Shown in pieces: positions 24,342-32,183 of a DNA stretch of 38,180 bases (position 1 is the stretch's first letter; every line of letters begins with the position of its first letter). The stretch is from Candidatus Blautia intestinigallinarum. GTDB taxonomy: Bacteria > Bacillota > Clostridia > Lachnospirales > Lachnospiraceae. The position numbers and the translations under genes are program-made. The notes under the pieces were generated by a model, which was not told the origin of the DNA, ran no database searches, and saw only the letters and a list, made by a program, of their open reading frames with translations. The DNA lies in contig DXIX01000026.1 in assembly GCA_019112635.1 (NCBI GenBank), positions 1 through 38,180 of the forward strand. Reading direction: 5' to 3'.

Positions 24342-26426
24342 ATGGACGTTTTTAGAACTGACCGAATCAGAAATGTAGTCCTGTTAGGTCATGGCGGTGC
24401 GGGAAAGACCACATTAGTGGAGGCTATGGCTTATTTATCAGGTATGACCAATCGCCTCGGACGAGTGGAAGATGGAAATACCGTCAGTGACTATGACAAA
24501 GAAGAGATTAAACGAGGATTCTCTATTTCCACGACAGTGGTTCCTGTTGTGTGGGATAAAGTGAAAGTTAACGTACTGGATACCCCGGGATATTTTGACT
24601 TTGTAGGCGAGGCGGAAGAGGCTGTGAGCGCGGCGGACGCTGCGATCATCGTTGTTTCCGGAAAGTCAGGTGTACAGGTTGGAACACAGAAAGCCTGGAA
24701 GCTGTGCGAGAAATATAAATTACCGAGAATGATTTTCGTTACAGGAATGGACATTGATGAAGTCAGTTACCGTAAGGTGGTGGAAGACCTTACAGAACTC
24801 TATGGCAAGAAGATTGCTCCGCTTCATTTCCCGATCCGTGAGAACGGGAAATTTGTCGGATATGTCAATGTGGTAAAACAGGCCGGAAGGCGTTATATCG
24901 ATAAAGGTAAGAAAGAAGAGTGCCCGGTTCCGGAGCATCTGCAGGAATACCTGGAGAAATATCGTGAGATTCTCATCGAGTCTGTGGCAGAGACCAGCGA
25001 AGAATTCATGGATCGCTATTTTGAGGGCGATGAATTCTCTCAGACAGAGATCTCCGCGGCTCTGGCGATGAATGTACAGGACGGAAGCATTGTGCCGGTT
25101 TGCATGGGTGCCCCGGTTAACTTAAGAGGTGTCTCCAACCTGCTGGATGACATCTGCGGTTATTTCCCAAGTCCGAACAAGAGATCCTGCAACGGAATTG
25201 CCACAAAGACCAATGAAATTTTCGAGGCGAACTATGACTTTACCAAGGCGAAATCCGCTTATATCTGGAAGACCATTGTGGATCCGTTCCTTGGAAAATA
25301 TTCCCTGATCAAAGTGTGCTCCGGTGTAATCAAATCTGACGATGTACTCTACAATGTGGACAAACAGTCTGATGAAAAACTGAATAAGCTCTATGTGCTG
25401 GAAGGATCCAAGCCTTTGGAGGTGCCGGAACTTCACGCAGGAGATATCGGTGCGATCGCGAAACTGAATGACGCGAAGACAGGTGACAGTCTGGCTACGA
25501 AAGCACAGCCAATCTCTTATCCGAAGGCATTGATCTCCACACCTTATACCTATAAGAGATATAAGGCAAAGACAAAAGGAGATGAGGATAAGATCGCTCA
25601 GGGTCTGGCGAAGATCATGAGTGAAGATTTGACCGTGCGCACAGTGAATGATTCTGCGAACCATCAGACACTGCTGTATGGTATGGGAGACCAGCATCTG
25701 GATATTATCTGCAGCAAGCTGCTGGAACGTTACAAAGTAGCTGTAGAGCTCTCCAAACCGAAGGTTCCGTTCCGTGAGACGATCCGCAAGAATTCCGATG
25801 TGGAAGGAAAGCATAAAAAACAGTCCGGCGGCCATGGACAGTACGGACATGTGAAGATGCGTTTCGAGCCTTCCGGAGATCTGGAGACTCCTTATGTGTT
25901 CGAGCAGGTTGTAGTGGGCGGCGCTGTGCCGAAGAACTACTTCCCGGCTGTTGAGAAGGGACTTCAGGAATCCGTACAGAAGGGACCGCTTGCCTCTTAT
26001 CCGGTTGTGGGTGTGAAAGCGACTCTCTATGATGGATCCTACCATCCGGTGGACTCCTCTGAGATGGCCTTTAAGATGGCTACCATACTGGCATTCAAGA
26101 AGGGATTCATGGAAGCTTCCCCGGTACTTCTGGAGCCGATTGTATCCATGAAAGTTACCGTTCCGGATACCTATACAGGTGATGTCATGGGTGATCTGAA
26201 TAAGCGCCGTGGACGTGTTCTGGGAATGAATCCGGATCACGACGGCAACACAGTAATTGAGGCAGATGTGCCAATGCTGGAGATCTACGGATATTCCACA
26301 GATCTGCGTTCCATGACTGGAGGAAGCGGAGAATTCTCCTATGAATTTGCCCGCTATGAGCAGGCTCCCAATGATATCCAGGAAAAAGAGATTGCCGCAA
26401 GAGCGAATATGTCCGAAGAGGATTGA
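24342..26426 (+). CDS. Elongation factor G-like protein (EF-G paralogue)
   Basis: Ribosome-associated translational GTPase of 694 residues with the complete five-domain EF-G layout, but of the divergent FusA2-like class. The P-loop is GHGGAGKTT (16-24) instead of the AHIDAGKTT of canonical EF-G. Switch 1 carries EEIKRGFSISTT, G3 is DTPGYFDF (80-87), and domain III has GMGDQHLDI. Domain IV begins near PFRETI and includes KHKKQSGGHGQYGHV; domain V ends MTGGSGEFSYEFARYEQAP. The G4 motif, normally NKMD, reads TGMD (134-137), so the Asn and Lys that recognise guanine are absent. It is not near the str operon genes rpsL, rpsG and tuf, which fits a paralogue rather than the main EF-G. Monocistronic. 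Confidence 0.88.
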   Translation: MDVFRTDRIRNVVLLGHGGAGKTTLVEAMAYLSGMTNRLGRVEDGNTVSDYDKEEIKRGFSISTTVVPVVWDKVKVNVLDTPGYFDFVGEAEEAVSAADAAIIVVSGKSGVQVGTQKAWKLCEKYKLPRMIFVTGMDIDEVSYRKVVEDLTELYGKKIAPLHFPIRENGKFVGYVNVVKQAGRRYIDKGKKEECPVPEHLQEYLEKYREILIESVAETSEEFMDRYFEGDEFSQTEISAALAMNVQDGSIVPVCMGAPVNLRGVSNLLDDICGYFPSPNKRSCNGIATKTNEIFEANYDFTKAKSAYIWKTIVDPFLGKYSLIKVCSGVIKSDDVLYNVDKQSDEKLNKLYVLEGSKPLEVPELHAGDIGAIAKLNDAKTGDSLATKAQPISYPKALISTPYTYKRYKAKTKGDEDKIAQGLAKIMSEDLTVRTVNDSANHQTLLYGMGDQHLDIICSKLLERYKVAVELSKPKVPFRETIRKNSDVEGKHKKQSGGHGQYGHVKMRFEPSGDLETPYVFEQVVVGGAVPKNYFPAVEKGLQESVQKGPLASYPVVGVKATLYDGSYHPVDSSEMAFKMATILAFKKGFMEASPVLLEPIVSMKVTVPDTYTGDVMGDLNKRRGRVLGMNPDHDGNTVIEADVPMLEIYGYSTDLRSMTGGSGEFSYEFARYEQAPNDIQEKEIAARANMSEED

Positions 26427-26440
26427 TATAGGAAAACGTA

Positions 26441-26480
26441 AGAGAACCGTCGGTGTTGGCCGGCGGTTCTTTTCTTTTGG
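26441..26480 (+). terminator. Terminator after the EF-G paralogue
   Basis: AAGAGAACCGTCGG pairs over 14 positions (two G-T pairs) with CCGGCGGTTCTTTT around TGTTGG, followed by CTTTT. Confidence 0.88.
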
Positions 26481-26600
26481 TGATAGAAAAGCGGAGTGTA
26501 CAAAGCCTAAAAAGAATTTTCATGGAATTAAAATTGTGTTTTGACAGAAAAAATGGTAGTATAGTAGGAAATCAAAATAAAAGGAATGTGTGGGAGGCTT

Positions 26601-28265
26601 ATGAAGAAAGGAAAAGGAAAAATTCTGGCAGTCATCGTCTTAATTCTTGTGGCTGCGGTCTATTATTATGTTGCAATCCCGGCGGTCAATATTCACTCCA
26701 CGGGATTCTGGACATTTCTGATTGCCCTGCTGGTGCTGATTCTGGCAGCTTACGGTACCCGGAAAGTTCATTCGGTCCAGGAGGCAAAGGAAAATAAAGT
26801 TTTAAAAATCGGGGCAGGTGTGGTCGTGCTTGTCCTTGCGGTTTATGGAATTGGAACACTGCTCTCTTCCCCGGTGGTGAATGCGAAGAAATACCGGGAT
26901 CTGATAGAGCCGCAGACCAGGAACTTTGCGGAGGATATTCCGCAGATCAGTTATGATCAGATTCCGATACTGGACAAAGATTCCGCGGAGCTTCTGGGAA
27001 ACAGAAAGATGGGAAGCATGGTGGATATGGTCTCGCAGTTTGAGGTCAGTGATCTGTACTCTCAGATTAACTATCAGGGGCGTCCCGTCCGGGTGACTCC
27101 TCTGGAATATGCAAGTTTTATCAAGTGGTTCACCAATCAGAAAGAGGGAATTCCGGCTTATATTACCATTGATATGGCAACGCAGAACACGGAGCTGGTG
27201 AAGCTTGAGGAGGGAATCAAATACTCAGAATCAGAGTATCTGAACCGGAATATTTACAGACATCTTCGATTCCGGTATCCTACTTATATCTTTGACCAGC
27301 TGAGTTTTGAGATCAACGAAGAGGGAGTTCCCTACTGGATCTGTCCGGTGAAGAAATATACCATCGGACTGTTCGGCGGCCAGACCATCGGAAGGGTGGT
27401 TCTGTGCAACGCAGTGACCGGAGAGTGTGAGGATGTGTCGGTGGAGGATTGTCCGACCTGGGTGGACCGGGTATTCCCGGCGGATCTTCTGATTGAACTC
27501 TATGATTACCATGGAACGCTGGTCAATGGATTTATCAACAGTGTTCTGGGGCAGAAGGGCTGCCTGAAGACCACAGAGGGATATAACTATCTGGCCATGG
27601 ATGATGACGTGTGGGTGTATACCGGTGTGACTTCAGTGAGCGGGGACCGCTCCAATGTGGGCTTTGTCCTGATGAATCAGAGAACCAAGGAGACTCATTA
27701 CTATGAGATCGCAGGAGCGGAAGAGTACTCAGCTATGGATTCCGCGGAAGGACAGGTACAGAACCTGAAGTATAAAGCCACCTTCCCGATGCTTTTGAAT
27801 ATTGCCAATGAACCTACGTATTTTATCGCACTGAAGGATGACGCAGGTCTGGTGAAAATGTATGCCATGGTCAATATCCAGAAATATCAGAATGTGGCGA
27901 CGGGAGATACCGTGGCAGAATGCGAGGAAGCTTACCGGGAGCTTTTGGAGAGCAACGGAATCGCTCAGGACGCGGCTCAGGGAAGCAGTACCAGTGAGGT
28001 GACTGGCAAGATTAAGAGAATCGCCCAGGCAGTTCTGGATGGAAACTCTCATTTCTATGTGGTCTTTGAGGAAGAGGGAATGGATCTGAAGCTGGCAGAG
28101 GGACAGACGAAAGGAGATCTTCCGGATCCTCTGATTTTTGACGTACCGGTTTCCGAGTATCCAAAGATCATTGCCTATGATGTGGGAGATGAACTGACAT
28201 TACGATTCCGGGCAGGTACTCCGGTCTGTGAAGTTCTCGCTCTGAATCCAGATCAGGAAGACTGA
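26601..28265 (+). CDS. Unrecognised membrane protein with three N-terminal helices
   Basis: I do not recognise this 554-residue protein. The start at ATG 26601 follows GGGAGG; an earlier in-frame ATG at 26586 has no such site. Three hydrophobic segments lie at about 8-30, 36-52 and 68-87. A soluble region of some 465 residues follows, with no cysteine cluster, P-loop or nuclease motif I can name. It is rich in aromatic residues (YWICPVKKYTIGLFGGQTIGRVV) and the end (from about 470) looks like a small beta domain (TGKIKRIAQAVLDGNSHFYVVFEEE). The flanks are an EF-G paralogue with its own terminator and leuS with its own promoter, so the gene stands alone. A weak -10 and a TTGACA at 26541 upstream are badly spaced. 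Confidence 0.8.
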   Translation: MKKGKGKILAVIVLILVAAVYYYVAIPAVNIHSTGFWTFLIALLVLILAAYGTRKVHSVQEAKENKVLKIGAGVVVLVLAVYGIGTLLSSPVVNAKKYRDLIEPQTRNFAEDIPQISYDQIPILDKDSAELLGNRKMGSMVDMVSQFEVSDLYSQINYQGRPVRVTPLEYASFIKWFTNQKEGIPAYITIDMATQNTELVKLEEGIKYSESEYLNRNIYRHLRFRYPTYIFDQLSFEINEEGVPYWICPVKKYTIGLFGGQTIGRVVLCNAVTGECEDVSVEDCPTWVDRVFPADLLIELYDYHGTLVNGFINSVLGQKGCLKTTEGYNYLAMDDDVWVYTGVTSVSGDRSNVGFVLMNQRTKETHYYEIAGAEEYSAMDSAEGQVQNLKYKATFPMLLNIANEPTYFIALKDDAGLVKMYAMVNIQKYQNVATGDTVAECEEAYRELLESNGIAQDAAQGSSTSEVTGKIKRIAQAVLDGNSHFYVVFEEEGMDLKLAEGQTKGDLPDPLIFDVPVSEYPKIIAYDVGDELTLRFRAGTPVCEVLALNPDQED

Positions 28266-28284
28266 ATGTCCCGTGAAAATATAC

Positions 28285-28313
28285 TTGACAAACGGTTTCT
28301 GTCTGGGTACAAT
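28285..28313 (+). promoter_or_regulatory. leuS promoter
   Basis: Perfect -35 TTGACA (28285-28290), 17-base spacer, -10 TACAAT (28308-28313). It drives the T-box leader. Confidence 0.85.
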
Positions 28314-28339
28314 ATTTTGTAGTTTCAAAAGCAAAGACG

Positions 28340-28580
28340 AAGAGAAGGAATATTAAGAGTCCTCTGCATTTCCAGAGAGCTGTCGCAGGTGGAAGACAGT
28401 AATGCATGATTCCCAACTGGCCTTTGAGTCCCTTTCTTGAACCGAGAATTCCCAGTAGAGAGAGGCGGGTGTTCCCGTTACAGAATCAATGAGTGCATTC
28501 TATTGATAATAGAATGAATTAGAGTGGTACCACGGAATGTTAAGGCCCTTTCGTCTCTAAGCGGAGACGGAAGGGCTTTT
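28340..28580 (+). promoter_or_regulatory. T-box riboswitch, leucine specific, upstream of leuS
   Basis: Stem I base pairs TGCATT (28365-28370) with AATGCA (28401-28406). AGAGAGCTGTCGCAGGTGG lies in the distal part. The specifier is most likely CTG at 28417-28419 (context CCAACTGGCC), which aligns with the specifier of the leuA T-box. The T-box sequence AGAGTGGTACCACGG (28521-28535) again has TGGT for an ACCA tRNA end. The competing terminator is a 16-pair stem (28542-28557 with 28564-28579, loop TAAGCG) ending in TTTT. Uncharged tRNA-Leu should favour the antiterminator and leuS transcription. Confidence 0.95.
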
Positions 28581-28637
28581 GATATTGAAAGAATGCGGGG
28601 GATTGAGAAGTCCGCATGATGACAGGAGGAGAAAAAA

Positions 28638-31052
28638 ATGGCTGTACCTTATAACCATAAGGCGATTGAGGCAAAATGGCGTGTGAAATGGGAAGAGAAT
28701 CCTATCAACGTCAACGATGGTAAAAAACCCAAATATTATTGTCTGGATATGTTCCCTTATCCGTCAGGAAACGGTCTGCATGTGGGGCACTGGAGAGGAT
28801 ATGTAATCTCTGATGTCTGGAGCCGTTACAAAATGCTTCAGGGTTATTATCTGATTCATCCCATGGGATGGGATGCTTTCGGACTTCCGGCAGAGAACTA
28901 TGCCATTAAGATGGGAGTTCATCCGGCAATCTCCACGGCGGAGAATGTAAAGAATATCAAGAGACAGATCAATGATATTGCTGCAATCTATGATTGGGAT
29001 ATGGAAGTCAACACCACTGATCCGAACTTCTATAAATGGACACAGTGGATCTTTGTAAAGATGTTCAAAGAAGGGCTTGCCTATGAGAAGGAGTTCCCGA
29101 TCAACTGGTGTCCGTCCTGTAAAACCGGCCTGGCTAATGAGGAAGTGGTGAATGGCTGCTGTGAGCGCTGCGGCACTCCTGTAACCAAGAAGAATCTTCG
29201 TCAGTGGATGCTGCGCATTACAAAATACGCAGACCGTCTGCTCAATGATCTGAATAAACTGGATTGGCCTGAGAAAGTAAAGAAAATGCAGACCGACTGG
29301 ATTGGAAAATCTTATGGCGCAGAAGTAGATTTCAAAGTAGACGGAAGAGAAGATGTGATCACAGTCTACACCACCAGACCAGATACTCTGTTCGGCGCTA
29401 CATTCATGGTTCTGGCACCAGAGCACAAACTGGCGGCAGAGCTTGCCACACCGGAGAACAAAGAAGCAGTGGAAAAATATATCTACGATGCTTCCATGAA
29501 ATCCAATGTGGACCGTATGCAGGACAAGGAGAAGACCGGTGTCTTCACAGGAAGTTATGCAATCAATCCTCTGAACGGAGCGAAAGTCCCGATCTGGCTG
29601 TCTGACTATGTACTGGCAGACTACGGAACGGGTGCGATCATGTGTGTGCCTGCCCATGATGACCGTGACTTTGAGTTCGCAAAGAAATTTGATATTCCGA
29701 TTATCCAGGTTATCTCCAAGGACGGAAAAGAAATTGAGAATATGACGGAAGCTTACACAGAGGCGTCCGGAATCATGATTAACTCCGGTGAGTGGAATGG
29801 CATGGAGTCTGCTGTGCTGAAGAAAGAGGCACCTCATATTATCGAGGAGCGCGGAATGGGAAGAGCAACCGTCAACTACAAACTGCGTGACTGGGTATTC
29901 TCCCGTCAGCGTTATTGGGGCGAGCCGATTCCGATTGTGCATTGTCCTCACTGCGGCGCGGTTCCCGTACCGGAGGAAGAACTGCCGCTTCGCCTTCCGG
30001 AAGTCGAGAGTTATCAGCCGACAGGAACGGGAGAATCTCCACTGGCAGCCATTGACTGGTGGGTGAACTGTAAGTGTCCGAAGTGCGGTGCGGATGCCAA
30101 GAGAGAGACGAATACCATGCCTCAGTGGGCTGGTTCTTCCTGGTATTTCCTTCGCTATGTGGATAACCACAATGACAAGGAACTGGTATCCAGAGAGAAG
30201 GCAGATAAATATCTTCCGGTTGATATGTATATCGGCGGTGTGGAACATGCAGTACTCCACCTGCTTTACTCCAGATTTTATACGAAATTCCTGTATGATA
30301 TCGGCGTGATCGACTTCGATGAGCCGTTCCACAAGCTGTTCAATCAGGGAATGATCACAGGTAAAAACGGCGTGAAGATGAGTAAGTCCAAGGGTAATGT
30401 GATCTCTCCGGATGATCTGGTGAGAGATTACGGATGTGACTCTCTGAGAATGTATGAGCTCTTCGTGGGACCGCCGGAACTGGATGCAGAGTGGGATGAC
30501 CGGGGAATCGACGGTGTATACCGTTTTCTGAAACGTTTCTGGACCCTGGCTATGGACAGCATCGAGAAGGATGTGTCGGCCACCAAAGAGATGGTGAAGA
30601 TCCGCCACAAACTGGTGTACGATATCACACAGCGTCTGGAAAACTTCAGCCTGAACACGGTAATCTCAGGATTTATGGAATATAATAATAAACTGAATGA
30701 GATTGCCAAGAAAGAGGGCGGTGTGGATAAAGAGACCATCGAGACGATGACGGTTCTTCTGGCTCCGTTCGCTCCACATGTGGCTGAGGAACTCTGGGAG
30801 AAGCTGGGACACACAGATTCCGTATTCCATACAACCTGGCCTTCCGCAGATGAGGAGGCAATGAAGGATGATGAGATTGAGATTCCAGTACAGATCAACG
30901 GAAAGACCCGTGCAGTGATCAGCATTGCGGCGGACTGCAGCAAGGAAGATGCGATTGCAGCTGGAAAAGAGGCTGTTGCGGATAAATTGACAGGAAATAT
31001 TATCAAAGAGATCTATGTACCCAAGAAGATCATCAACATTGTTCAGAAATAA
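28638..31052 (+). CDS. leuS: Leucyl-tRNA synthetase
   Basis: Class I synthetase of 804 residues that charges tRNA-Leu and edits norvaline and isoleucine errors. The signature HVGH (48-51) follows MFPYPSGNGL. Two CxxC pairs (CPSC and CERC, about residues 157-180) form the zinc knuckle. The CP1 editing domain contains TTRPDTLFGATFMVLAPEH and VPAHDDRDFEFA. A second CPHC/CPKC cluster surrounds residues 440-485. KMSKS is at 580-584, followed by the anticodon-binding helical domain and the short C-terminal domain. ATG 28638 follows AGGAGG. Expression is set by the T-box upstream. Confidence 0.98.
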   Translation: MAVPYNHKAIEAKWRVKWEENPINVNDGKKPKYYCLDMFPYPSGNGLHVGHWRGYVISDVWSRYKMLQGYYLIHPMGWDAFGLPAENYAIKMGVHPAISTAENVKNIKRQINDIAAIYDWDMEVNTTDPNFYKWTQWIFVKMFKEGLAYEKEFPINWCPSCKTGLANEEVVNGCCERCGTPVTKKNLRQWMLRITKYADRLLNDLNKLDWPEKVKKMQTDWIGKSYGAEVDFKVDGREDVITVYTTRPDTLFGATFMVLAPEHKLAAELATPENKEAVEKYIYDASMKSNVDRMQDKEKTGVFTGSYAINPLNGAKVPIWLSDYVLADYGTGAIMCVPAHDDRDFEFAKKFDIPIIQVISKDGKEIENMTEAYTEASGIMINSGEWNGMESAVLKKEAPHIIEERGMGRATVNYKLRDWVFSRQRYWGEPIPIVHCPHCGAVPVPEEELPLRLPEVESYQPTGTGESPLAAIDWWVNCKCPKCGADAKRETNTMPQWAGSSWYFLRYVDNHNDKELVSREKADKYLPVDMYIGGVEHAVLHLLYSRFYTKFLYDIGVIDFDEPFHKLFNQGMITGKNGVKMSKSKGNVISPDDLVRDYGCDSLRMYELFVGPPELDAEWDDRGIDGVYRFLKRFWTLAMDSIEKDVSATKEMVKIRHKLVYDITQRLENFSLNTVISGFMEYNNKLNEIAKKEGGVDKETIETMTVLLAPFAPHVAEELWEKLGHTDSVFHTTWPSADEEAMKDDEIEIPVQINGKTRAVISIAADCSKEDAIAAGKEAVADKLTGNIIKEIYVPKKIINIVQK

Positions 31053-31077
31053 ATCACGTTTAGATAAAAAATGAGAA

Positions 31078-31120
31078 AAAGACAGCGTAAGCAGTGGGGT
31101 GTCATTGTTTACGCTGTTTT
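31078..31120 (+). terminator. leuS terminator
   Basis: AAAGACAGCGTAA and TTACGCTGTTTT form the stem around a loop of about 15 bases, with the T-run at its end. It begins about 25 bases after the leuS stop. Confidence 0.8.
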
Positions 31121-31147
31121 GGTACCTAATTTGACAGGAGGATTGCT

Positions 31148-31504
31148 ATGGTATTATTTTTAGAATATCCCAAGTGCAGTACATGTAAAAAAGCTAAGAA
31201 ATGGCTGGATGATCACCAGGTAGCCTATACAGACCGGCATATCCTGGAGGAAAACCCGACCGAAGATGAACTGAGAGAGTGGATCGGGCGCAGCGGTCTG
31301 CCTTTGAAACGTTTCTTCAACACAAGCGGAATGAAATACCGGGAGCTTCAGCTGAAAGACCGCCTTCCTGGCATGAGTGAGGAAGAGCAGATTGCCCTGC
31401 TTGCCACAGACGGCATGTTGGTAAAGCGGCCGCTTCTGGTATTGGATCACCGGGTGCTCCCTGGATTTCGGGAGGCAGACTGGTCTGAGGCATTGGGTCT
31501 GTAA
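31148..31504 (+). CDS. ArsC/Spx-family thioredoxin-fold protein
   Basis: Small protein of 118 residues of the ArsC-like family, which includes glutaredoxin-type arsenate reductases, YffB and the Spx regulators. The redox pair is C10 and C13 in YPKCSTCKKAKKWLDDH. The middle FFNTSGMKYRELQLKDRLPGMSEEE and the C-terminal VKRPLLV, with the conserved Arg-Pro, are family hallmarks. Spx proteins usually have CxxC near the start and an RPI motif; here RPLLV and the conserved Lys/Arg spacing favour the YffB-like group. No ars gene or arsenite pump is adjacent, so arsenate reduction cannot be assumed. It forms an operon with the HD protein downstream (41-base gap). Confidence 0.85.
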   Translation: MVLFLEYPKCSTCKKAKKWLDDHQVAYTDRHILEENPTEDELREWIGRSGLPLKRFFNTSGMKYRELQLKDRLPGMSEEEQIALLATDGMLVKRPLLVLDHRVLPGFREADWSEALGL

Positions 31505-31545
31505 GGCACGATAAGATGAATTCAATCAGAAAGGAGATTGAAATA

Positions 31546-32127
31546 ATGGAGACGAAAGTGACAAGAGAAGAGGCATGGAACCTGTTGAAAAAGTATAATC
31601 AGGAGGAATTCCATCTGATCCATGGCTTGACCGTGGAGGGAACTATGCGCTGGTTCGCAAAAGATCTGGGATATGCTGATGAGGAAGATTTCTGGGGACT
31701 GGCAGGACTTCTCCACGATGTGGACTGGGAAAAGTATCCCAAAGAGCACTGTAAAAAGGCGCCGGAGCTTCTGGCGGAGATTCACGCAGAGCCGGAGCTT
31801 GTTCATGCGGTGTGCAGCCATGGATATGGATTGGTGTCAGATGTGGAGCCTACTCATCAAATGGAAAAAGTGCTTTTTGCCGTGGATGAACTGACAGGTC
31901 TGATCGGGGCGGCAGTGCGGATGCGCCCGTCCAAGAGCGTACAGGATTTGGAGGTCTCTTCTTTGAAGAAGAAATTTAAAGATAAAAGATTTGCAGCGGG
32001 ATGCTCCAGAGATGTAATTAAAACAGGAGCCCAGATGCTGGGGTGGGAGCTGCCGGAATTGTTTGAAAAAACTATACTGGCCATGCGTTCCTGTGAGGAT
32101 TCTGTGAATCAGACAGATTTGTCATGA
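31546..32127 (+). CDS. HD-domain hydrolase-like protein
   Basis: HD-superfamily phosphohydrolase of 193 residues. Metal-binding residues visible: H26 in LIHGLTVEGTM, the HD pair at 57-58 in LLHDVDWEKYP, and the later histidine in VCSHGYG. The second half, VLFAVDELTGLIGAAVRMRPSKSVQDLE, is typical of uncharacterised HD proteins in Clostridia. The substrate is not evident; nucleotides are possible. ATG 31546 lies 9 bases after AAAGGAG; an upstream in-frame ATG at 31516 has no site. It ends before a terminator shared with rqcH. Confidence 0.82.
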   Translation: METKVTREEAWNLLKKYNQEEFHLIHGLTVEGTMRWFAKDLGYADEEDFWGLAGLLHDVDWEKYPKEHCKKAPELLAEIHAEPELVHAVCSHGYGLVSDVEPTHQMEKVLFAVDELTGLIGAAVRMRPSKSVQDLEVSSLKKKFKDKRFAAGCSRDVIKTGAQMLGWELPELFEKTILAMRSCEDSVNQTDLS

Positions 32128-32142
32128 GAAAAGGATTATAAG

Positions 32143-32183
32143 AAAGTGCATGCAAAGACCGGGGATCTTTGCATGCGCTTTTT
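32143..32183. terminator. Bidirectional terminator between the HD gene and rqcH
   Basis: AAAGTGCATGCAAAGA (32143-32158) pairs with TCTTTGCATGCGCTTT (32166-32181), one G-T pair, followed by TT on the + strand. On the - strand the stem is followed by a T-rich tract, so it can end both converging transcripts. Confidence 0.9.

Noticed and set aside
25122-26240. Long open frame on the - strand, opposite the EF-G paralogue
   Set aside because: Antisense shadow without a start site or recognisable domain.
26541-26565. Promoter before the 554-residue membrane protein gene
   Set aside because: TTGACA at 26541 is perfect, but the only -10-like hexamer (TATAGT at 26560) is 13 bases away, which is too short.
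28764-30608. Long open frame on the - strand, opposite leuS
   Set aside because: It is antisense to a fully supported synthetase gene, has no ribosome binding site and its translation has no family features.
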